A stretch of 64,000 nucleotides of DNA from Rhodanobacter sp. Soil772 (GCF_001428385.1 NZ_LMSK01000003.1:1-64000); one strand, 5' to 3'. Positions 18,763 to 29,097 are shown, counted from the first letter of the stretch. The notes: generated by a model from the sequence alone, not told the origin. Numbers and translations: made by a program.

Positions 18763-18990
18763 ATGTTTGAAAACCAGCAGCGTGATGATGTCGAGGCATT
18801 GATGAAGGCCGACGCCGAATTCCGGCGGCTCTACCAGCACCATCGGGAACTCGACAGCAAGGTGCACGACGCCGACATCGGCGTGCTGCCCATCGACGAT
18901 GTCACTCTTGCCAGCATGAAAAAGGAAAAACTGCTGGCCAAGGCGCGACTCGAACGCATGTGGACGGATCGGGCGCACCTCATCCACTGA
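18763..18990 (+). CDS. DUF465 (YdcH-like) small helical protein
   Basis: The protein has 75 residues, the usual size, and is wholly alpha-helical. The segment FRRLYQHHRELDSKVHDAD followed by KKEKLLAKARLERMW is the DUF465 pattern. The strong AGGAGG before the ATG suggests good expression. Proteins of this family are small, probably dimeric coiled coils of unknown role. The gene stands between a long untranslated leader and a large hairpin, so it looks like a single-gene transcript. Confidence 0.85.
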   Translation: MFENQQRDDVEALMKADAEFRRLYQHHRELDSKVHDADIGVLPIDDVTLASMKKEKLLAKARLERMWTDRAHLIH

Positions 18991-19010
18991 CACTGCGGTT
19001 TCACGCAAGC

Positions 19011-19057
19011 GCGGCCCCGGGCCCTTCCCAGCGTATCGGGAAGGATGCCGGGGCCGC
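19011..19057. terminator. Two-tier 47-base hairpin between DUF465 and cbs
   Basis: The outer stem GCGGCCCCGG/CCGGGGCCGC is 10 bp and perfect. Inside it CCTTCCC pairs with GGGAAGG. No T-tract follows. It probably ends or stabilises the DUF465 transcript, or it is a REP-like element. Confidence 0.6.
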
Positions 19058-19151
19058 CGCGTCTGCGGCGTGCGGCCAGGCCACTCGGTTATCATGGCGA
19101 TCCTGCAGCGGCGGCGTCGCCCGAAGCTGCTTTCCCAGTGACGGAGTCCCC

Positions 19152-20522
19152 ATGACGGTCCACCAGAGTGTCCTTGAGCTGATCGGACGTACCCCGATGG
19201 TGCGCGCGCAGCGCCTCGACACCGGGCCGTGCGGGCTGTTCCTCAAGCTGGAGAGCGCCAACCCCGGCGGCTCGATCAAGGACCGCATCGGCCTGTCGAT
19301 GATCGAGGGCGCCGAGAAGGACGGTCGCATCCGCCCGGGCGACATTCTGGTCGAGGGCACCGCCGGCAACACCGGCCTGGGCCTGGCCCTGGTCGCGCAG
19401 CAGAAAGGCTACCGCCTGATCCTGGTGGTGCCGGACAAGATGAGCCGCGAGAAGATCTTCAACCTCAAGGCGATGGGCGCGGAAGTGGTGCTGACCCGCT
19501 CCGACGTGGCCAAGGGCCACCCCGAGTACTACCAGGACATGGCCGAGCGGATCGCCCGCGAAACCCCCGGCGCCTACTTCATCAACCAGTTCGGCAACCC
19601 CGACAACCCGGCCGCGCACATCGCCAGCACCGGGCCGGAAATCCTCGAACAGATGGACGGCCAGGTCGACGCGATCGTGGTCGGCTGCGGCTCGTCCGGC
19701 ACGCTCAGCGGCCTGTCGAAGTTCTTCGCCGAGCACTCGCCGCAGACCGAACTCGTCCTGGCCGACCCGGTCGGTTCCATCCTGGCGCAGTACATCAACG
19801 AAGGTACGCTCTCGACCAAGTCCGCCAGCTGGATGGTCGAAGGCATCGGCGAGGATTTCCTGCCCAGCATCAGCGACTTCACCCGGGTGAAGAAGGCCTA
19901 TGCGATTCCCGACAAGGAGAGCTTCCTCACCGCGCGCGAACTGCTGGCGAAGGAAGGCATCCTGGGCGGCTCGTCCACCGGCACCCTGGTCGCCGCGGCG
20001 CTGCGCTACTGCCGCGAGCAGACCACGCCGAAGCGCGTGGTGACCCTGGTCTGCGACACCGGCAACAAGTACCTGTCCAAGCTGTACAACGACTACTGGA
20101 TGCTCGACAACGGCTTCATCGAGCGCGAGCAGCACGGCGACCTGCGCGACCTGCTGCTGCGCCCGTTCGCCCAGCGCGACACCGTGGTGGTCGGCCCGAA
20201 CGAACTGCTGATCACCGCCTACAACCGCATGAAGCTGTACGACGTGTCGCAGCTGCCGGTGATGGATGGCCGCAAGCTGGTCGGCATCGTCGACGAGTCC
20301 GACGTGCTGATCCACGTGCACGCCGACGGCGCGCGCTTCCGCGACCCGGTGTCGACCGCGATGATGACCAACCTGCAGATGCTCGACGTGCGCTCGCCGG
20401 TCGAATCGCTGCTGCCGGTGTTCGAGCGCGGCCACGTGGCGATCGTGGTCGACGGCGACGATTTCCTCGGTCTGATCACCCGCATCGATCTGCTGAACTG
20501 GTTGCGCCGCAAGGTGGATTGA
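19152..20522 (+). CDS. cbs: Cystathionine beta-synthase with C-terminal CBS-domain pair
   Basis: The protein has 456 residues. The PLP lysine is Lys43 in ESANPGGSIKDRIG, the phosphate-binding loop is EGTAGNTGLG, and GGSSTGTLVAAAL closes the catalytic domain near residue 280. Residues from about 335 to the end form two CBS motifs (VGIVDESDVL and FLGLITRIDLLNWL). It condenses serine and homocysteine to cystathionine. Its transsulfuration partner is encoded at 42705, more than 22 kb away, and the intervening DNA is mostly polysaccharide genes. A GGAG lies before the ATG at 19152. Confidence 0.93.
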   Translation: MTVHQSVLELIGRTPMVRAQRLDTGPCGLFLKLESANPGGSIKDRIGLSMIEGAEKDGRIRPGDILVEGTAGNTGLGLALVAQQKGYRLILVVPDKMSREKIFNLKAMGAEVVLTRSDVAKGHPEYYQDMAERIARETPGAYFINQFGNPDNPAAHIASTGPEILEQMDGQVDAIVVGCGSSGTLSGLSKFFAEHSPQTELVLADPVGSILAQYINEGTLSTKSASWMVEGIGEDFLPSISDFTRVKKAYAIPDKESFLTARELLAKEGILGGSSTGTLVAAALRYCREQTTPKRVVTLVCDTGNKYLSKLYNDYWMLDNGFIEREQHGDLRDLLLRPFAQRDTVVVGPNELLITAYNRMKLYDVSQLPVMDGRKLVGIVDESDVLIHVHADGARFRDPVSTAMMTNLQMLDVRSPVESLLPVFERGHVAIVVDGDDFLGLITRIDLLNWLRRKVD

Positions 20523-20650
20523 ACGATCCGGTGCCGTGCGTGTCGATGTGGCGGCCGGCCCGCGAAAGCTTGTGTCAATGAAGTCCGGCCAGAATCGCTT
20601 GCCCGCGGCGGAGCCCGAGGCTCCGCCACCCATCAAAGGAAGCTGCCCCG

Positions 20651-22480
20651 ATGTGCGGAATTGTTGCTGCCGTTGCCCAGCGTGATGTCGCTCCGCTGCT
20701 GATTGCCGGCCTGAAGGCTCTCGAATACCGGGGCTACGACTCGTCCGGTGTGGCCGTGCTCGACCGCGGCGCGATTCGCCGCGTGCGCGCCAAGGGCAAG
20801 GTGCGCGAGATGGAGGCGCTGTACCTGGCCGCGCCGCTGCCCGGTGGCACCGGCATCGCGCATACTCGCTGGGCCACCCACGGCGTGCCGAACGAGGCGA
20901 ATGCGCATCCGCACATCGCCGGCCGGGTCTCGATCGTGCACAACGGCATCATCGAGAACTACGTCAGCCTGCGCGCCGAACTGCAGGCAGGCGGCCATGT
21001 GTTCACCTCGGAAACCGACACCGAGGTGATGGCCGCGCTGATCGACCGACGCATCGATCAAGGCCTGAACCTGCGCGAGGCGGTGCTGGCCACCGTGCGC
21101 GAACTGGAGGGCGCCTATGCGATCGCGGTGCTCAGCAGCGACGAGCCCGACCGCGTGGTCGGTGCGCGCCGCGGTGCGCCGCTGCTGGTCGGCGTGGGCA
21201 TCGGCGAGAACTTCCTCGGCTCCGACGCGCAGGCGCTGATCCAGGTCACCAACAAGATGGTCTATCTCGACGAGGACGACGTGGTCGAGATCACCCGCGA
21301 CAGCGTGCGGGTGTTCGGCCTCGACGGCACGCCGGTCGAGCGCGCCGTGCACGAGAGCGAGCTGTCCACCGACGCGGTCGAGCGCGGCGAGTACCGCCAT
21401 TACATGCAGAAGGAAATCTTCGAGCAGCCGCGCGCGGTGGCCGACACGCTGGAGGCACGCATCGGCCCGCACGGCGTGCTGCCGAACATCTTCGGCATCG
21501 ACAGCGACGCGCTGCTGCGCGCCACCCGCGGCCTGCACATCATCGCCTGCGGCACCAGCTATCACGCCGGTCTGGTCGCGAAATACTGGATCGAGGAATA
21601 TGCGCGGCTGCCGGTCAGCGTGGAAGTGGCCAGCGAGTATCGCTACCGCGAGACGGTGGTGCCGGCCGACACTCTGTTCGTGGCGATCTCGCAGTCCGGC
21701 GAAACCGCAGACACCCTGGCTGCACTGCGCGAGTCGCGCCGCCGCGGCTACCTGGGCACGCTGGTCATCTGCAATTCGCCCGAGTCCTCGCTGGTACGCG
21801 AGGCGGACCTGAAGTTGATGACTCGCGCCGGCCCCGAGATCGGCGTGGCTTCGACCAAGGCCTTCACCACCCAGCTGGCCGGCCTGGCCCTGCTGGCGCT
21901 GGAACTGGCTCGCCGCAACGGGCTCGATGACGACCGTTACGCCGCGCTATGCGCCGAGCTGCAGCGCCTGCCGCGCGCGATCGAGGGCGCGCTGCAGCTG
22001 GAACCGGCGATCATCGAACTGGCCGGCGAGTTCATCCAGCGCCAGCATGCGCTGTTCCTCGGCCGCGGCGCGCAGTATCCGGTGGCGCTGGAAGGCGCGC
22101 TGAAGCTCAAGGAAATTTCCTACATCCACGCCGAGGCGTACCCGGCCGGCGAACTCAAGCACGGCCCGCTGGCCCTGGTCGACGAGAGCATGCCGGTGGT
22201 CGCGGTGGCGCCGAACGGCCCGCTGCTGGACAAGCTGAAGTCCAACCTGCAGGAAGTGCGTGCCCGCGGCGGCCGCCTGATCGTGTTCGCCGACGGCGCC
22301 GCCGGCATGGGCGACATGGCCAGCCACGGCGTCATGTTGCGGGTGGAATCCGGCGGCAACTTCATCGCCCCCGCCGTGTTCACCGTGCCGCTGCAACTGC
22401 TCGCCTACCACGTCGCCGTGCTGCGCGGCACCGACGTCGACCAGCCGCGCAACCTGGCAAAATCCGTGACGGTGGAGTAG
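20651..22480 (+). CDS. glmS: Glutamine-fructose-6-phosphate aminotransferase (isomerising)
   Basis: The protein has 609 residues. The nucleophile is the processed N-terminal Cys2 in MCGIVAAVAQ, followed by the glutaminase loop (RWATHGVPNEANAHPH). The isomerase half has two SIS domains, with GTSYHAGLV, ISQSGETADTLAAL and the C-terminal LAKSVTVE. It makes glucosamine-6-phosphate, the entry to UDP-GlcNAc for peptidoglycan and LPS. It ends at a long inverted repeat shared with convergent manC. Confidence 0.98.
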   Translation: MCGIVAAVAQRDVAPLLIAGLKALEYRGYDSSGVAVLDRGAIRRVRAKGKVREMEALYLAAPLPGGTGIAHTRWATHGVPNEANAHPHIAGRVSIVHNGIIENYVSLRAELQAGGHVFTSETDTEVMAALIDRRIDQGLNLREAVLATVRELEGAYAIAVLSSDEPDRVVGARRGAPLLVGVGIGENFLGSDAQALIQVTNKMVYLDEDDVVEITRDSVRVFGLDGTPVERAVHESELSTDAVERGEYRHYMQKEIFEQPRAVADTLEARIGPHGVLPNIFGIDSDALLRATRGLHIIACGTSYHAGLVAKYWIEEYARLPVSVEVASEYRYRETVVPADTLFVAISQSGETADTLAALRESRRRGYLGTLVICNSPESSLVREADLKLMTRAGPEIGVASTKAFTTQLAGLALLALELARRNGLDDDRYAALCAELQRLPRAIEGALQLEPAIIELAGEFIQRQHALFLGRGAQYPVALEGALKLKEISYIHAEAYPAGELKHGPLALVDESMPVVAVAPNGPLLDKLKSNLQEVRARGGRLIVFADGAAGMGDMASHGVMLRVESGGNFIAPAVFTVPLQLLAYHVAVLRGTDVDQPRNLAKSVTVE

Positions 22481-22483
22481 CGC

Positions 22484-22545
22484 GAAAAACGAGGGAAGAG
22501 GAATGAGAGACGGGTGGAAGCTTCGCTGCCTTTCTCTCGTTTCTC
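22484..22545. terminator. Long inverted repeat between convergent glmS and manC
   Basis: GAAAAACGAGGGAAGAGG (22484-22501) pairs with CCTTTCTCTCGTTTCTC (22529-22545), about 15 of 17 positions including G/T pairs. A small GAAGCTTC palindrome lies in the loop. By position it is a bidirectional transcription end. The arms resemble the inverted repeat at 15929 in layout but not in sequence. Confidence 0.6.
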
Positions 22546-22566
22546 ACTAATTCACTCGCTCCTTTC

Positions 22567-23979
22567 TCAGGCTCTTCCGTAGACGTCGTCGTAGCGCACG
22601 ATGTCGTCTTCGCCGAGGTAGCTGCCGGACTGCACTTCGATCAGTTCCAGCGGCAGCTTGCCGGGGTTGCGCAGGCGGTGCTTGCTGCCGAGCGGAATGT
22701 AGGTGCTCTGGTTTTCGCCGAGCAGGAACACCTTGTCGTCGCAGGTGACCTCGGCGGTGCCGGAGACCACGATCCAGTGCTCGGCGCGGTGGTGGTGCTT
22801 CTGCAGGCTCAAGGATGCGCCGGGCTTGACCACGATGCGCTTGACCTGGAACCGTTCGCCTTCCTCCAGCGAGTCGTAGCTGCCCCACGGCCGGTACACT
22901 ACGCGGTGCAGCGAGTGCTCGCTGCGGCCGGCGGCCTTCAGCTGCTCGACGATCTTCTTCACGTCCTGCGCGGCGTCGCGGTGCGCCACCAGGGTGGCGT
23001 CCGGCGTGGTCACCACGATCAGGTCGTCGACGCCGACGGTGGCGAGCAGGTGGCGCTCGTGCGAGCGCAGCAGCGAGTTGCGCGTGTCCACCGCCAGGGT
23101 ATCGCCCTCGCGCAGGTTGCCGTCGGCGTCCTTGTCGCCGGTCAGCCACAGCGCCGACCACGAGCCGATGTCGCTCCATGCGCAGCTGACCGGGATCACC
23201 GCGGCGCGCTGGGTCTTCTCCATCACCGCGTAGTCGATCGACTTGTCCGGCACCAGCGCGAATGCGTCGTGGTCGATGCGCACGAAGTCGAGATCGGTCG
23301 AGGCCTTCGCGTGCGCTTCGCGCACGGCGGCGAGCATCGCCGGCGCGTGTGCGGCCAGTTCCTCCAGGTAGCGTGAAGCCTTGAACAGGAACATGCCGGA
23401 GTTCCAGTCGTAGCCGCCGTCAGCGAGGTACGCCTCGGCGGTGGCCAGGTCGGGCTTCTCGACGAACTGCTCCACGCGGAAACCGTGACCGTCGATCGCC
23501 CCGGCGCGGCGGATGTAACCGAAGCCGGTCTCCGGGCGATCCGGGCGGATGCCGAACGTCACCAGCCAGCCCTGCGCGGCCAGCGGCAGCGCCTGCTGCG
23601 CTGCTGCGACAAAGGCGGCGGTGTCGCCGATCAGGTGATCGGCCGGCAGCACCAGCAGCACGGCGTCGGCATCGCGCTGCAGCGCCTGCAGTGCGCCCAG
23701 CGCGATCGCCGGCGCGGTATTGCGCGCCAGCGGCTCCAGCACGATGGTGGCGTCTTCGATGCCTGCTTCCAGCAACTGGTCGGCGGCGAGGAAACGATGG
23801 TCTTCGCTGGCCACCACGATCGGCGCGGCGACGCGCGGCAGCTGCCGGGTGCGCGCAATGGTCTGCTGGAACAGCGTGCCCTTGCCGGCCAGCGCGAGGA
23901 ACTGCTTGGGCAGGTTCTTGCGCGATACCGGCCACAGCCGGGTGCCGCTGCCGCCGCTGAGGATGAGGGGAATCAACAT
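22567..23979 (-). CDS. manC: Mannose-1-phosphate guanylyltransferase / mannose-6-phosphate isomerase (type II, bifunctional)
   Basis: The protein has 470 residues. The N-terminal nucleotidyltransferase begins with LILSGGSGTRLWPVSRKNLP, and the C-terminal cupin isomerase domain shows PWGSYDSLEEGERFQVKRI and QKHHHRAEHW (metal-binding His). It supplies GDP-mannose, the substrate of Gmd encoded at 33510. It is the last gene of the rmlBACD operon, 14 bp after rmlD, so L-rhamnose and GDP-mannose supply are transcribed together. Xanthomonas calls the equivalent gene xanB. Confidence 0.96.
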   Translation of the reverse strand: MLIPLILSGGSGTRLWPVSRKNLPKQFLALAGKGTLFQQTIARTRQLPRVAAPIVVASEDHRFLAADQLLEAGIEDATIVLEPLARNTAPAIALGALQALQRDADAVLLVLPADHLIGDTAAFVAAAQQALPLAAQGWLVTFGIRPDRPETGFGYIRRAGAIDGHGFRVEQFVEKPDLATAEAYLADGGYDWNSGMFLFKASRYLEELAAHAPAMLAAVREAHAKASTDLDFVRIDHDAFALVPDKSIDYAVMEKTQRAAVIPVSCAWSDIGSWSALWLTGDKDADGNLREGDTLAVDTRNSLLRSHERHLLATVGVDDLIVVTTPDATLVAHRDAAQDVKKIVEQLKAAGRSEHSLHRVVYRPWGSYDSLEEGERFQVKRIVVKPGASLSLQKHHHRAEHWIVVSGTAEVTCDDKVFLLGENQSTYIPLGSKHRLRNPGKLPLELIEVQSGSYLGEDDIVRYDDVYGRA

Positions 23980-23993
23980 GGCCAGGTCCTTGT

Positions 23994-24929
23994 TCAGTGC
24001 TCGGATGCGGCAAGCCGGCGTATCACGTCGTGCAGGCCGTGCTGCCAGTCGGGCGGCGGGAAATCGAAATGCTGCCGGAAACCGCCATTGTCCAGCAACG
24101 ACCAGGCCGGGCGCATGGCCGGCGTGGGGAATTCGGCACTGCTGATCGGGACTACCCGCGGCGGGCGGGCAAGCATGCCAAGTGCCGCGGCTTCATCGAA
24201 GATCGCGCTGGCGAAGCCGTGCCAGGTGGTGGCCCCGCCGGCGACCAGGTGATGCGTGCCGATCAGTGCACGACGCTGCGCGCTGCCGGACTGCAGCCAG
24301 CGGTCGAGGGCGGCGAGGGTGCCGTCCACGATCAACCCGGTGTCGGTGGGTGCGCCGTGCTGGTCGACCACCACGCGCAGCTCGTCGCGCTCGGCGCCCA
24401 GGCGCAGCATGGTGCGCAGGAAGTTGTGGCCGTGCGCGGCGTAGACCCACGCGGTACGCAACGTCAGCTGATCGGCGCCGCTGTCGCGCAGCGCCTGTTC
24501 GCCGGCCAGCTTGCTGCGGCCGTAGGCGCCGAGCGGGCCAGTCGGCGCGTCGACGGCGTACGGCTGCGACTGCTTGCCATCGAACACGTAGTCGGTGGAG
24601 TAGTGGATCACCAGCGCGCCGTGCGCCGCCGCCCAGCGGCCGAGCGCGCCGACCGCTTCGCCGTTGACGCGGGTGGCCAGCGCCTCTTCCTGTTCGGCAC
24701 GGTCGACTGCGGTGTACGCGGCGGCATTGACGATCACGTCCGGTTGCACGCGGTCGAGCAGGGCGGGCAGCGATTCGGGGATCGACAGGTCGGCGACCTC
24801 GCCATGGCCGCCGTGCGTCAGCGCGCCGTCGCGAGTGGCGACGGTCAGTTCACCGCGGGCAGCCAGGCCTCCGTGCTCAAGAAACGTGCGGCCGAGCTGG
24901 CCGTTGGTGCCGAGCAGCAGGGCTCTCAC
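23994..24929 (-). CDS. rmlD: dTDP-4-dehydrorhamnose reductase
   Basis: The protein has 311 residues, an extended SDR. The cofactor motif is GTNGQLGRTF at residues 8-17; the catalytic Tyr-x3-Lys is YGRSKLAGE, and DYVFDGKQSQPY is the family substrate segment. It does the last step to dTDP-L-rhamnose. Its ATG overlaps the rmlC stop by four bases, so the two are coupled. Confidence 0.96.
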   Translation of the reverse strand: MRALLLGTNGQLGRTFLEHGGLAARGELTVATRDGALTHGGHGEVADLSIPESLPALLDRVQPDVIVNAAAYTAVDRAEQEEALATRVNGEAVGALGRWAAAHGALVIHYSTDYVFDGKQSQPYAVDAPTGPLGAYGRSKLAGEQALRDSGADQLTLRTAWVYAAHGHNFLRTMLRLGAERDELRVVVDQHGAPTDTGLIVDGTLAALDRWLQSGSAQRRALIGTHHLVAGGATTWHGFASAIFDEAAALGMLARPPRVVPISSAEFPTPAMRPAWSLLDNGGFRQHFDFPPPDWQHGLHDVIRRLAASEH

Positions 24930-25483
24930 GGTGCGTGGACCGGCAGCCGCTCGGGCGGAACGTCCTCAAGCAGCGGCGTCTTGCCGTCCTTGTCCGACAG
25001 CAGCGGCTCGCTCAGCGGCCAGTCGATGCCGAGCGCGGCGTCGTTCCAGCGGATGCCGGCGTCGGCCTTCGGGTCGTACAGCGCGGTGCACTGGTAGGTG
25101 AAGGTGGCGAACTCCGACAGCACGCAAAAACCGTGCGCGAAACCTTCCGGTATCCAGAAGTGGCGATGGTTGTCGGCGGTCAGCATCACGCCGACCGACT
25201 GCCCGAACGTGGGCGAGCCGCGACGGATATCCACCGCCACATCGTAGACCTCGCCTTCGAGCACGCTGACCAGCTTGCCCTGCGGGTTGGGCCACTGGTA
25301 GTGCAGGCCGCGCAGCACGCCGCGCGCCGAGCGCGAGACGTTGGATTGCACGAAGCGATGGTCGACGCCGGCTGCGCGGTACTTCGCCTCGTTGTAGCTT
25401 TCGTAGAAGAAGCCACGGGCGTCGCCGAACACCTGCGGTTCCAGGATCAGCGCGCCGGGCAGCGCGGTTTCGATCACTTTCAT
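24926..25483 (-). CDS. rmlC: dTDP-4-dehydrorhamnose 3,5-epimerase
   Basis: The protein has 185 residues with a cupin-like fold. [10 protein letters not shown] contains the catalytic His of the family, and [16 protein letters not shown] is the second conserved block. It epimerises the 4-keto sugar made by RmlB at C3 and C5. It overlaps rmlA and rmlD by four bases on each side. Confidence 0.96.
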   Translation of the reverse strand: MKVIETALPGALILEPQVFGDARGFFYESYNEAKYRAAGVDHRFVQSNVSRSARGVLRGLHYQWPNPQGKLVSVLEGEVYDVAVDIRRGSPTFGQSVGVMLTADNHRHFWIPEGFAHGFCVLSEFATFTYQCTALYDPKADAGIRWNDAALGIDWPLSEPLLSDKDGKTPLLEDVPPERLPVHAP

Positions 25484-26370
25484 CGCACGTGGCCTTGCCG
25501 GGTCAGCTGCTGCAGATACTGGCCGTAGCCGGTCTTGGCCAGCGGCGCGGCCAGCGCCAACAACTGTTCGGTGTCGATCCAGCCGTTGACGTAGGCGATT
25601 TCTTCCGGGCAGCACACCTTGAGGCCCTGCCGGTTCTCGATCGTCTCGATGTAGTTGCCCGCTTCCATCAGCGACTCGTGGGTGCCGGTGTCGAGCCAGG
25701 CGAAGCCGCGGCCAAGCTGCTCCAGGTGCAGCGAGTTGTCGTCGAGGTAGCAGCGGTTGAGGTCGGTGATCTCCAGCTCGCCGCGCGGCGAGGGCTTCAG
25801 CGAAGCGGCGTAGTCGCACACGCGGCCGTCGTAGAAGTACAGGCCGGTGACCGCGTAGTTCGACTTCGGCTGGGCCGGCTTTTCCTCCAGTCCGATCACG
25901 CGGCCGGCGTCATCGAATTCGGCCACGCCGTAACGTTCGGGGTCCCTTACCCAATAACCGAACACGGTGGCGCCGCGTTCGCGCGAAGCGGCACGCTTGA
26001 GCCGCTCGGTCAGGCCCACGCCGTAGAAGATGTTGTCGCCCAGCACCAGGCAACTGGGCTGGCCGTCGACGAAGTCGCGACCGATGGTGAACGCCTGCGC
26101 CAACCCGTCGGGCGAGGGCTGCACCGCGTAGCGGATGTCGATGCCCCACTGCGAGCCGTCGCCGAGCAGGCGCTGGAACATCGCCTGCTCGTGCGGGGTG
26201 TTGATCACCAGCACCTCGCGGATGCCGGCCAGCATCAGCGTGGCCAGCGGGTAATAGATCATCGGCTTGTCGTACACCGGCAGCAGCTGCTTGCTGACCG
26301 CGCGGGTGATCGGATGCAGCCGGGTGCCGGAGCCGCCGGCGAGGATGATGCCTTTCTGCGTGTTGCTCAT
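25480..26370 (-). CDS. rmlA: Glucose-1-phosphate thymidylyltransferase
   Basis: The protein has 296 residues. The nucleotide-binding signature is [16 protein letters not shown], and [16 protein letters not shown] and LGDNIFYG are the other family blocks. The ATG at 26370 gives the usual length; a longer frame start has no support. It makes dTDP-glucose, the first committed step toward L-rhamnose. It is 26 bp after rmlB. Confidence 0.97.
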   Translation of the reverse strand: MSNTQKGIILAGGSGTRLHPITRAVSKQLLPVYDKPMIYYPLATLMLAGIREVLVINTPHEQAMFQRLLGDGSQWGIDIRYAVQPSPDGLAQAFTIGRDFVDGQPSCLVLGDNIFYGVGLTERLKRAASRERGATVFGYWVRDPERYGVAEFDDAGRVIGLEEKPAQPKSNYAVTGLYFYDGRVCDYAASLKPSPRGELEITDLNRCYLDDNSLHLEQLGRGFAWLDTGTHESLMEAGNYIETIENRQGLKVCCPEEIAYVNGWIDTEQLLALAAPLAKTGYGQYLQQLTRQGHVR

Positions 26371-26396
26371 GAACCCGTCCTTTCTGTTCTCGGCTT

Positions 26397-27446
26397 TCAT
26401 GAGCCGAGGCGCTCCATGCGGTAGCTGCCGTCGAGCACGCGCTGCACCCACGGCTGCTGGGCCATATACCAGTCCACCGTCTGCGCGATGCCGGTTTCGA
26501 AGGTCTGCGACGGCTGCCAGCCCAGTTCGGTCTGCAGCTTGCTGGCGTCGATCGCGTAGCGGCGATCGTGGCCGGGGCGGTCCTTGACGTAGGTGATCAG
26601 CGACTCGCGCGCACGACCGTCGGCCAGCGGCCGGCGTGCGTCGAGCAGGGCGCAGATGGTCTTCACCACGGCGATGTTCTCGCGTTCGGCATTGCCGCCC
26701 ACGTTATAGGTCTCGCCCACCCGGCCGGCATCCAGCACGCGGCGGATCGCGCTGCAGTGGTCGCCGACGAACAGCCAGTCGCGGATGTTTTTCCCGTCGC
26801 CGTAGACCGGCAGCGACTCTCCGACCAGCGCTTTCTGGATCACCAGCGGGATGAGTTTTTCCGGAAATTGGTACGGCCCGTAGTTGTTCGAGCAGTTGGT
26901 GGTCAGTACCGGCAGGCCGTAGGTGTGGTGAAACGCACGCACCAGGTGATCGGAGGCGGCCTTCGAGGCGGAGTACGGCGAGTTCGGCGCGTACGGCGTG
27001 GACTCGGTGAACTTGCCGTCGGTGCCGAGCGAGCCGTACACCTCGTCGGTGGACACATGCAGGAAGCGGAACGCGCCGCGGGCGGCGCCTTCCAGTCCGC
27101 GCCAGTAATCGCGGGTGCATTCGAGCAGGCCCAGCGTGCCGACCACGTTGGTCTGCACGAACTCGGCCGGACCGTCGATCGAGCGGTCCACGTGCGATTC
27201 GGCGGCGAAATTGACGACGGCATCAGGCCGGTGTTCGGCCAGCAGCTGGGCCACCAGTGTGCGGTCGCCGATGTCGCCGTGCACGAACACGTGCCGCTCG
27301 TTGCCCTGCAACGAGGCCAGCGTGTCCGGGTTGCCGGCATAGGTGAGCTTGTCCAGATTGACGACGCGCAGGCCATCGGCGATGGCCTGCAGCACGAAAT
27401 TGGCGCCAATGAAGCCGGCTCCGCCGGTGATCAGCAGTGTCTTCAT
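26397..27446 (-). CDS. rmlB: dTDP-glucose 4,6-dehydratase
   Basis: The protein has 349 residues. [11 protein letters not shown] (about 8-18) binds [14 protein letters not shown] carries the catalytic Tyr and Lys, and [10 protein letters not shown] is the active-site Thr-Asp-Glu loop. It is the first gene of the minus-strand operon rmlB-rmlA-rmlC-rmlD-manC. GGAG lies seven bases before the ATG. The 245 bp upstream is shared with a divergent glycosyltransferase gene and must hold promoters for both, although none is clear. Confidence 0.97.
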   Translation of the reverse strand: MKTLLITGGAGFIGANFVLQAIADGLRVVNLDKLTYAGNPDTLASLQGNERHVFVHGDIGDRTLVAQLLAEHRPDAVVNFAAESHVDRSIDGPAEFVQTNVVGTLGLLECTRDYWRGLEGAARGAFRFLHVSTDEVYGSLGTDGKFTESTPYAPNSPYSASKAASDHLVRAFHHTYGLPVLTTNCSNNYGPYQFPEKLIPLVIQKALVGESLPVYGDGKNIRDWLFVGDHCSAIRRVLDAGRVGETYNVGGNAERENIAVVKTICALLDARRPLADGRARESLITYVKDRPGHDRRYAIDASKLQTELGWQPSQTFETGIAQTVDWYMAQQPWVQRVLDGSYRMERLGS

Positions 27447-27691
27447 GTATCACTCCAGATTGAACCAAAGTATTCTGTCATAACAGGGAGGGGATGGTGT
27501 GCGGGGCGCTTTGCAGTCTTGCAGCGCGGATTCATGTGTGGCGGGGTCGACGGCGCGTTTCAGGTGCTGGTTCTTGTGCAGGTTGAAAGTGCCGGGATGC
27601 CGGACATCGGCTCCAGTCCATCGCCATGAAGGCATCGTGAGCGAATACCTGGTTTGCGGATGTATCTGAGGTGGATGTGTCGGTTCCTTCC

Positions 27692-29044
27692 ATGAAAATG
27701 ATCCATCCGACGCTGAGCAGCTTCCTCATCCGGGCGTTGTCGAGTCCGCACTTGTCCATGCTCCGCAATCAGCTTCCCGTGCCCATGCGGCAATGGGTTC
27801 GCAGGGTGCTTGAAAAACCCGTACGGCAGGGCCTCGGATTCCGTCGCACACCGGAATGGCGACAGGCCACGGCAGTGGCGGCCGGCACGCCACCGGCCCG
27901 TCAGTCGACGCATGGTGCCACGCCCCTCCAGGGGATCAACCTCTACGGCTATCTTTCCCGTTGGCTCGGCTTGGGCGAGTGTGCGCGGTTGTATGCCAAC
28001 GCGATGCTTGCATCGGGCTATCCGGTATCGCTGCACGATGTGGACATCGACATTCCGCATGCGCGACATGACCGGACGCTGGCCCCGTTCATGGACTCGG
28101 CAGCATCGTTCAGCCGGGACCTGATCTTCGTCAATCCGGATCACTGGGAAGACACCTTGCTCAGCATCGGGGGGCCTTGCGGACACAATCGCCATGTGAT
28201 CGGTTACTGGTTCTGGGAACTGGAAAACTTTCCCGAGGATTGGCGGCAGGCACTCGACCGGGTCGACGAGATCATGGTTTCGTCCGCCTTCGTCGAGCAG
28301 GCGGTGCGCCGGGTCTGCAGCAAACCGGTAACGCGCGTGCCGATGCCCCTGGCGCTGGGGGAGGACAGTGGCCTGCAGCGCAGGCATTTCGACTTGCGCG
28401 AAGACGACTATGTCTTTTTCTGCTCGTTCGACTTCAACTCGGCGGTCGCAAGGAAGAATCCGCATGCCGTCATCAAGGCATTCCGCCACGCGTTTCCGCG
28501 CGGTGACGAAAAGGTCGCCCTGCTGATCAAGTCGAGCAATGGCGACCGCAATGCGGCCTTGCTGATGCAACTGCTTGGGGCTGCCGCGCGCGATCCCCGC
28601 ATCATGGTGCGCGACGACCTGCTCGAACGGCATGACTTGCAGGCGCTGCATCGCTGCATCGACGTGTATGTGTCATTGCACCGCTGCGAGGGCTTCGGGC
28701 TGGGTATGGCCGAGGCGATGTGCATGGGCAAGCCGGTGGTGGCCACGGCCTATTCGGGCAACATGGAGTTCATGACCACGGCCAACAGCTGCCTGGTGAA
28801 CTACCAGATGGTCGCCGTGCGTCCCGGTGAATATCCCTACGCGGATGGCCAGCAGTGGGCCGACCCGGATCCGCAGCACGCCGCGCGCCATTTCCATGCG
28901 CTGTATCGGGACCGCACCTTGGGACGTTCCCTGGGCGCGCAGGCCGCACAGGACATGGCGCACAATTTCTCGGTCGAGGCCTGCATGAACGTATTGAAAA
29001 AACGGTTGAGTCTGGTTGACCCTCGATTGGATGGAGCCGCGTGA
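27692..29044 (+). CDS. GT4-type glycosyltransferase
   Basis: From the ATG at 27692 the protein has 450 residues; a GTG at 27671 or an ATG at 27698 are other possible starts, and none has a clear ribosome-binding site. The C-terminal half is a GT-B donor domain: VARKNPHAVIKAFRHAFP, LLIKSSNGD, and the E-x7-E region RCEGFGLGMAEAMCMGKPVV. The N-terminal half has GINLYGYLSRWLGLGECARL. It is the first gene of the plus-strand series that ends with gmd and rmd, so it probably adds rhamnose or mannose to the polysaccharide. Confidence 0.85.
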   Translation: MKMIHPTLSSFLIRALSSPHLSMLRNQLPVPMRQWVRRVLEKPVRQGLGFRRTPEWRQATAVAAGTPPARQSTHGATPLQGINLYGYLSRWLGLGECARLYANAMLASGYPVSLHDVDIDIPHARHDRTLAPFMDSAASFSRDLIFVNPDHWEDTLLSIGGPCGHNRHVIGYWFWELENFPEDWRQALDRVDEIMVSSAFVEQAVRRVCSKPVTRVPMPLALGEDSGLQRRHFDLREDDYVFFCSFDFNSAVARKNPHAVIKAFRHAFPRGDEKVALLIKSSNGDRNAALLMQLLGAAARDPRIMVRDDLLERHDLQALHRCIDVYVSLHRCEGFGLGMAEAMCMGKPVVATAYSGNMEFMTTANSCLVNYQMVAVRPGEYPYADGQQWADPDPQHAARHFHALYRDRTLGRSLGAQAAQDMAHNFSVEACMNVLKKRLSLVDPRLDGAA

Positions 29045-29097
29045 TGGGCCTGCTGCCGGCCGATACTTGCGCTGACCACGCAGATGGACGTGATTGA

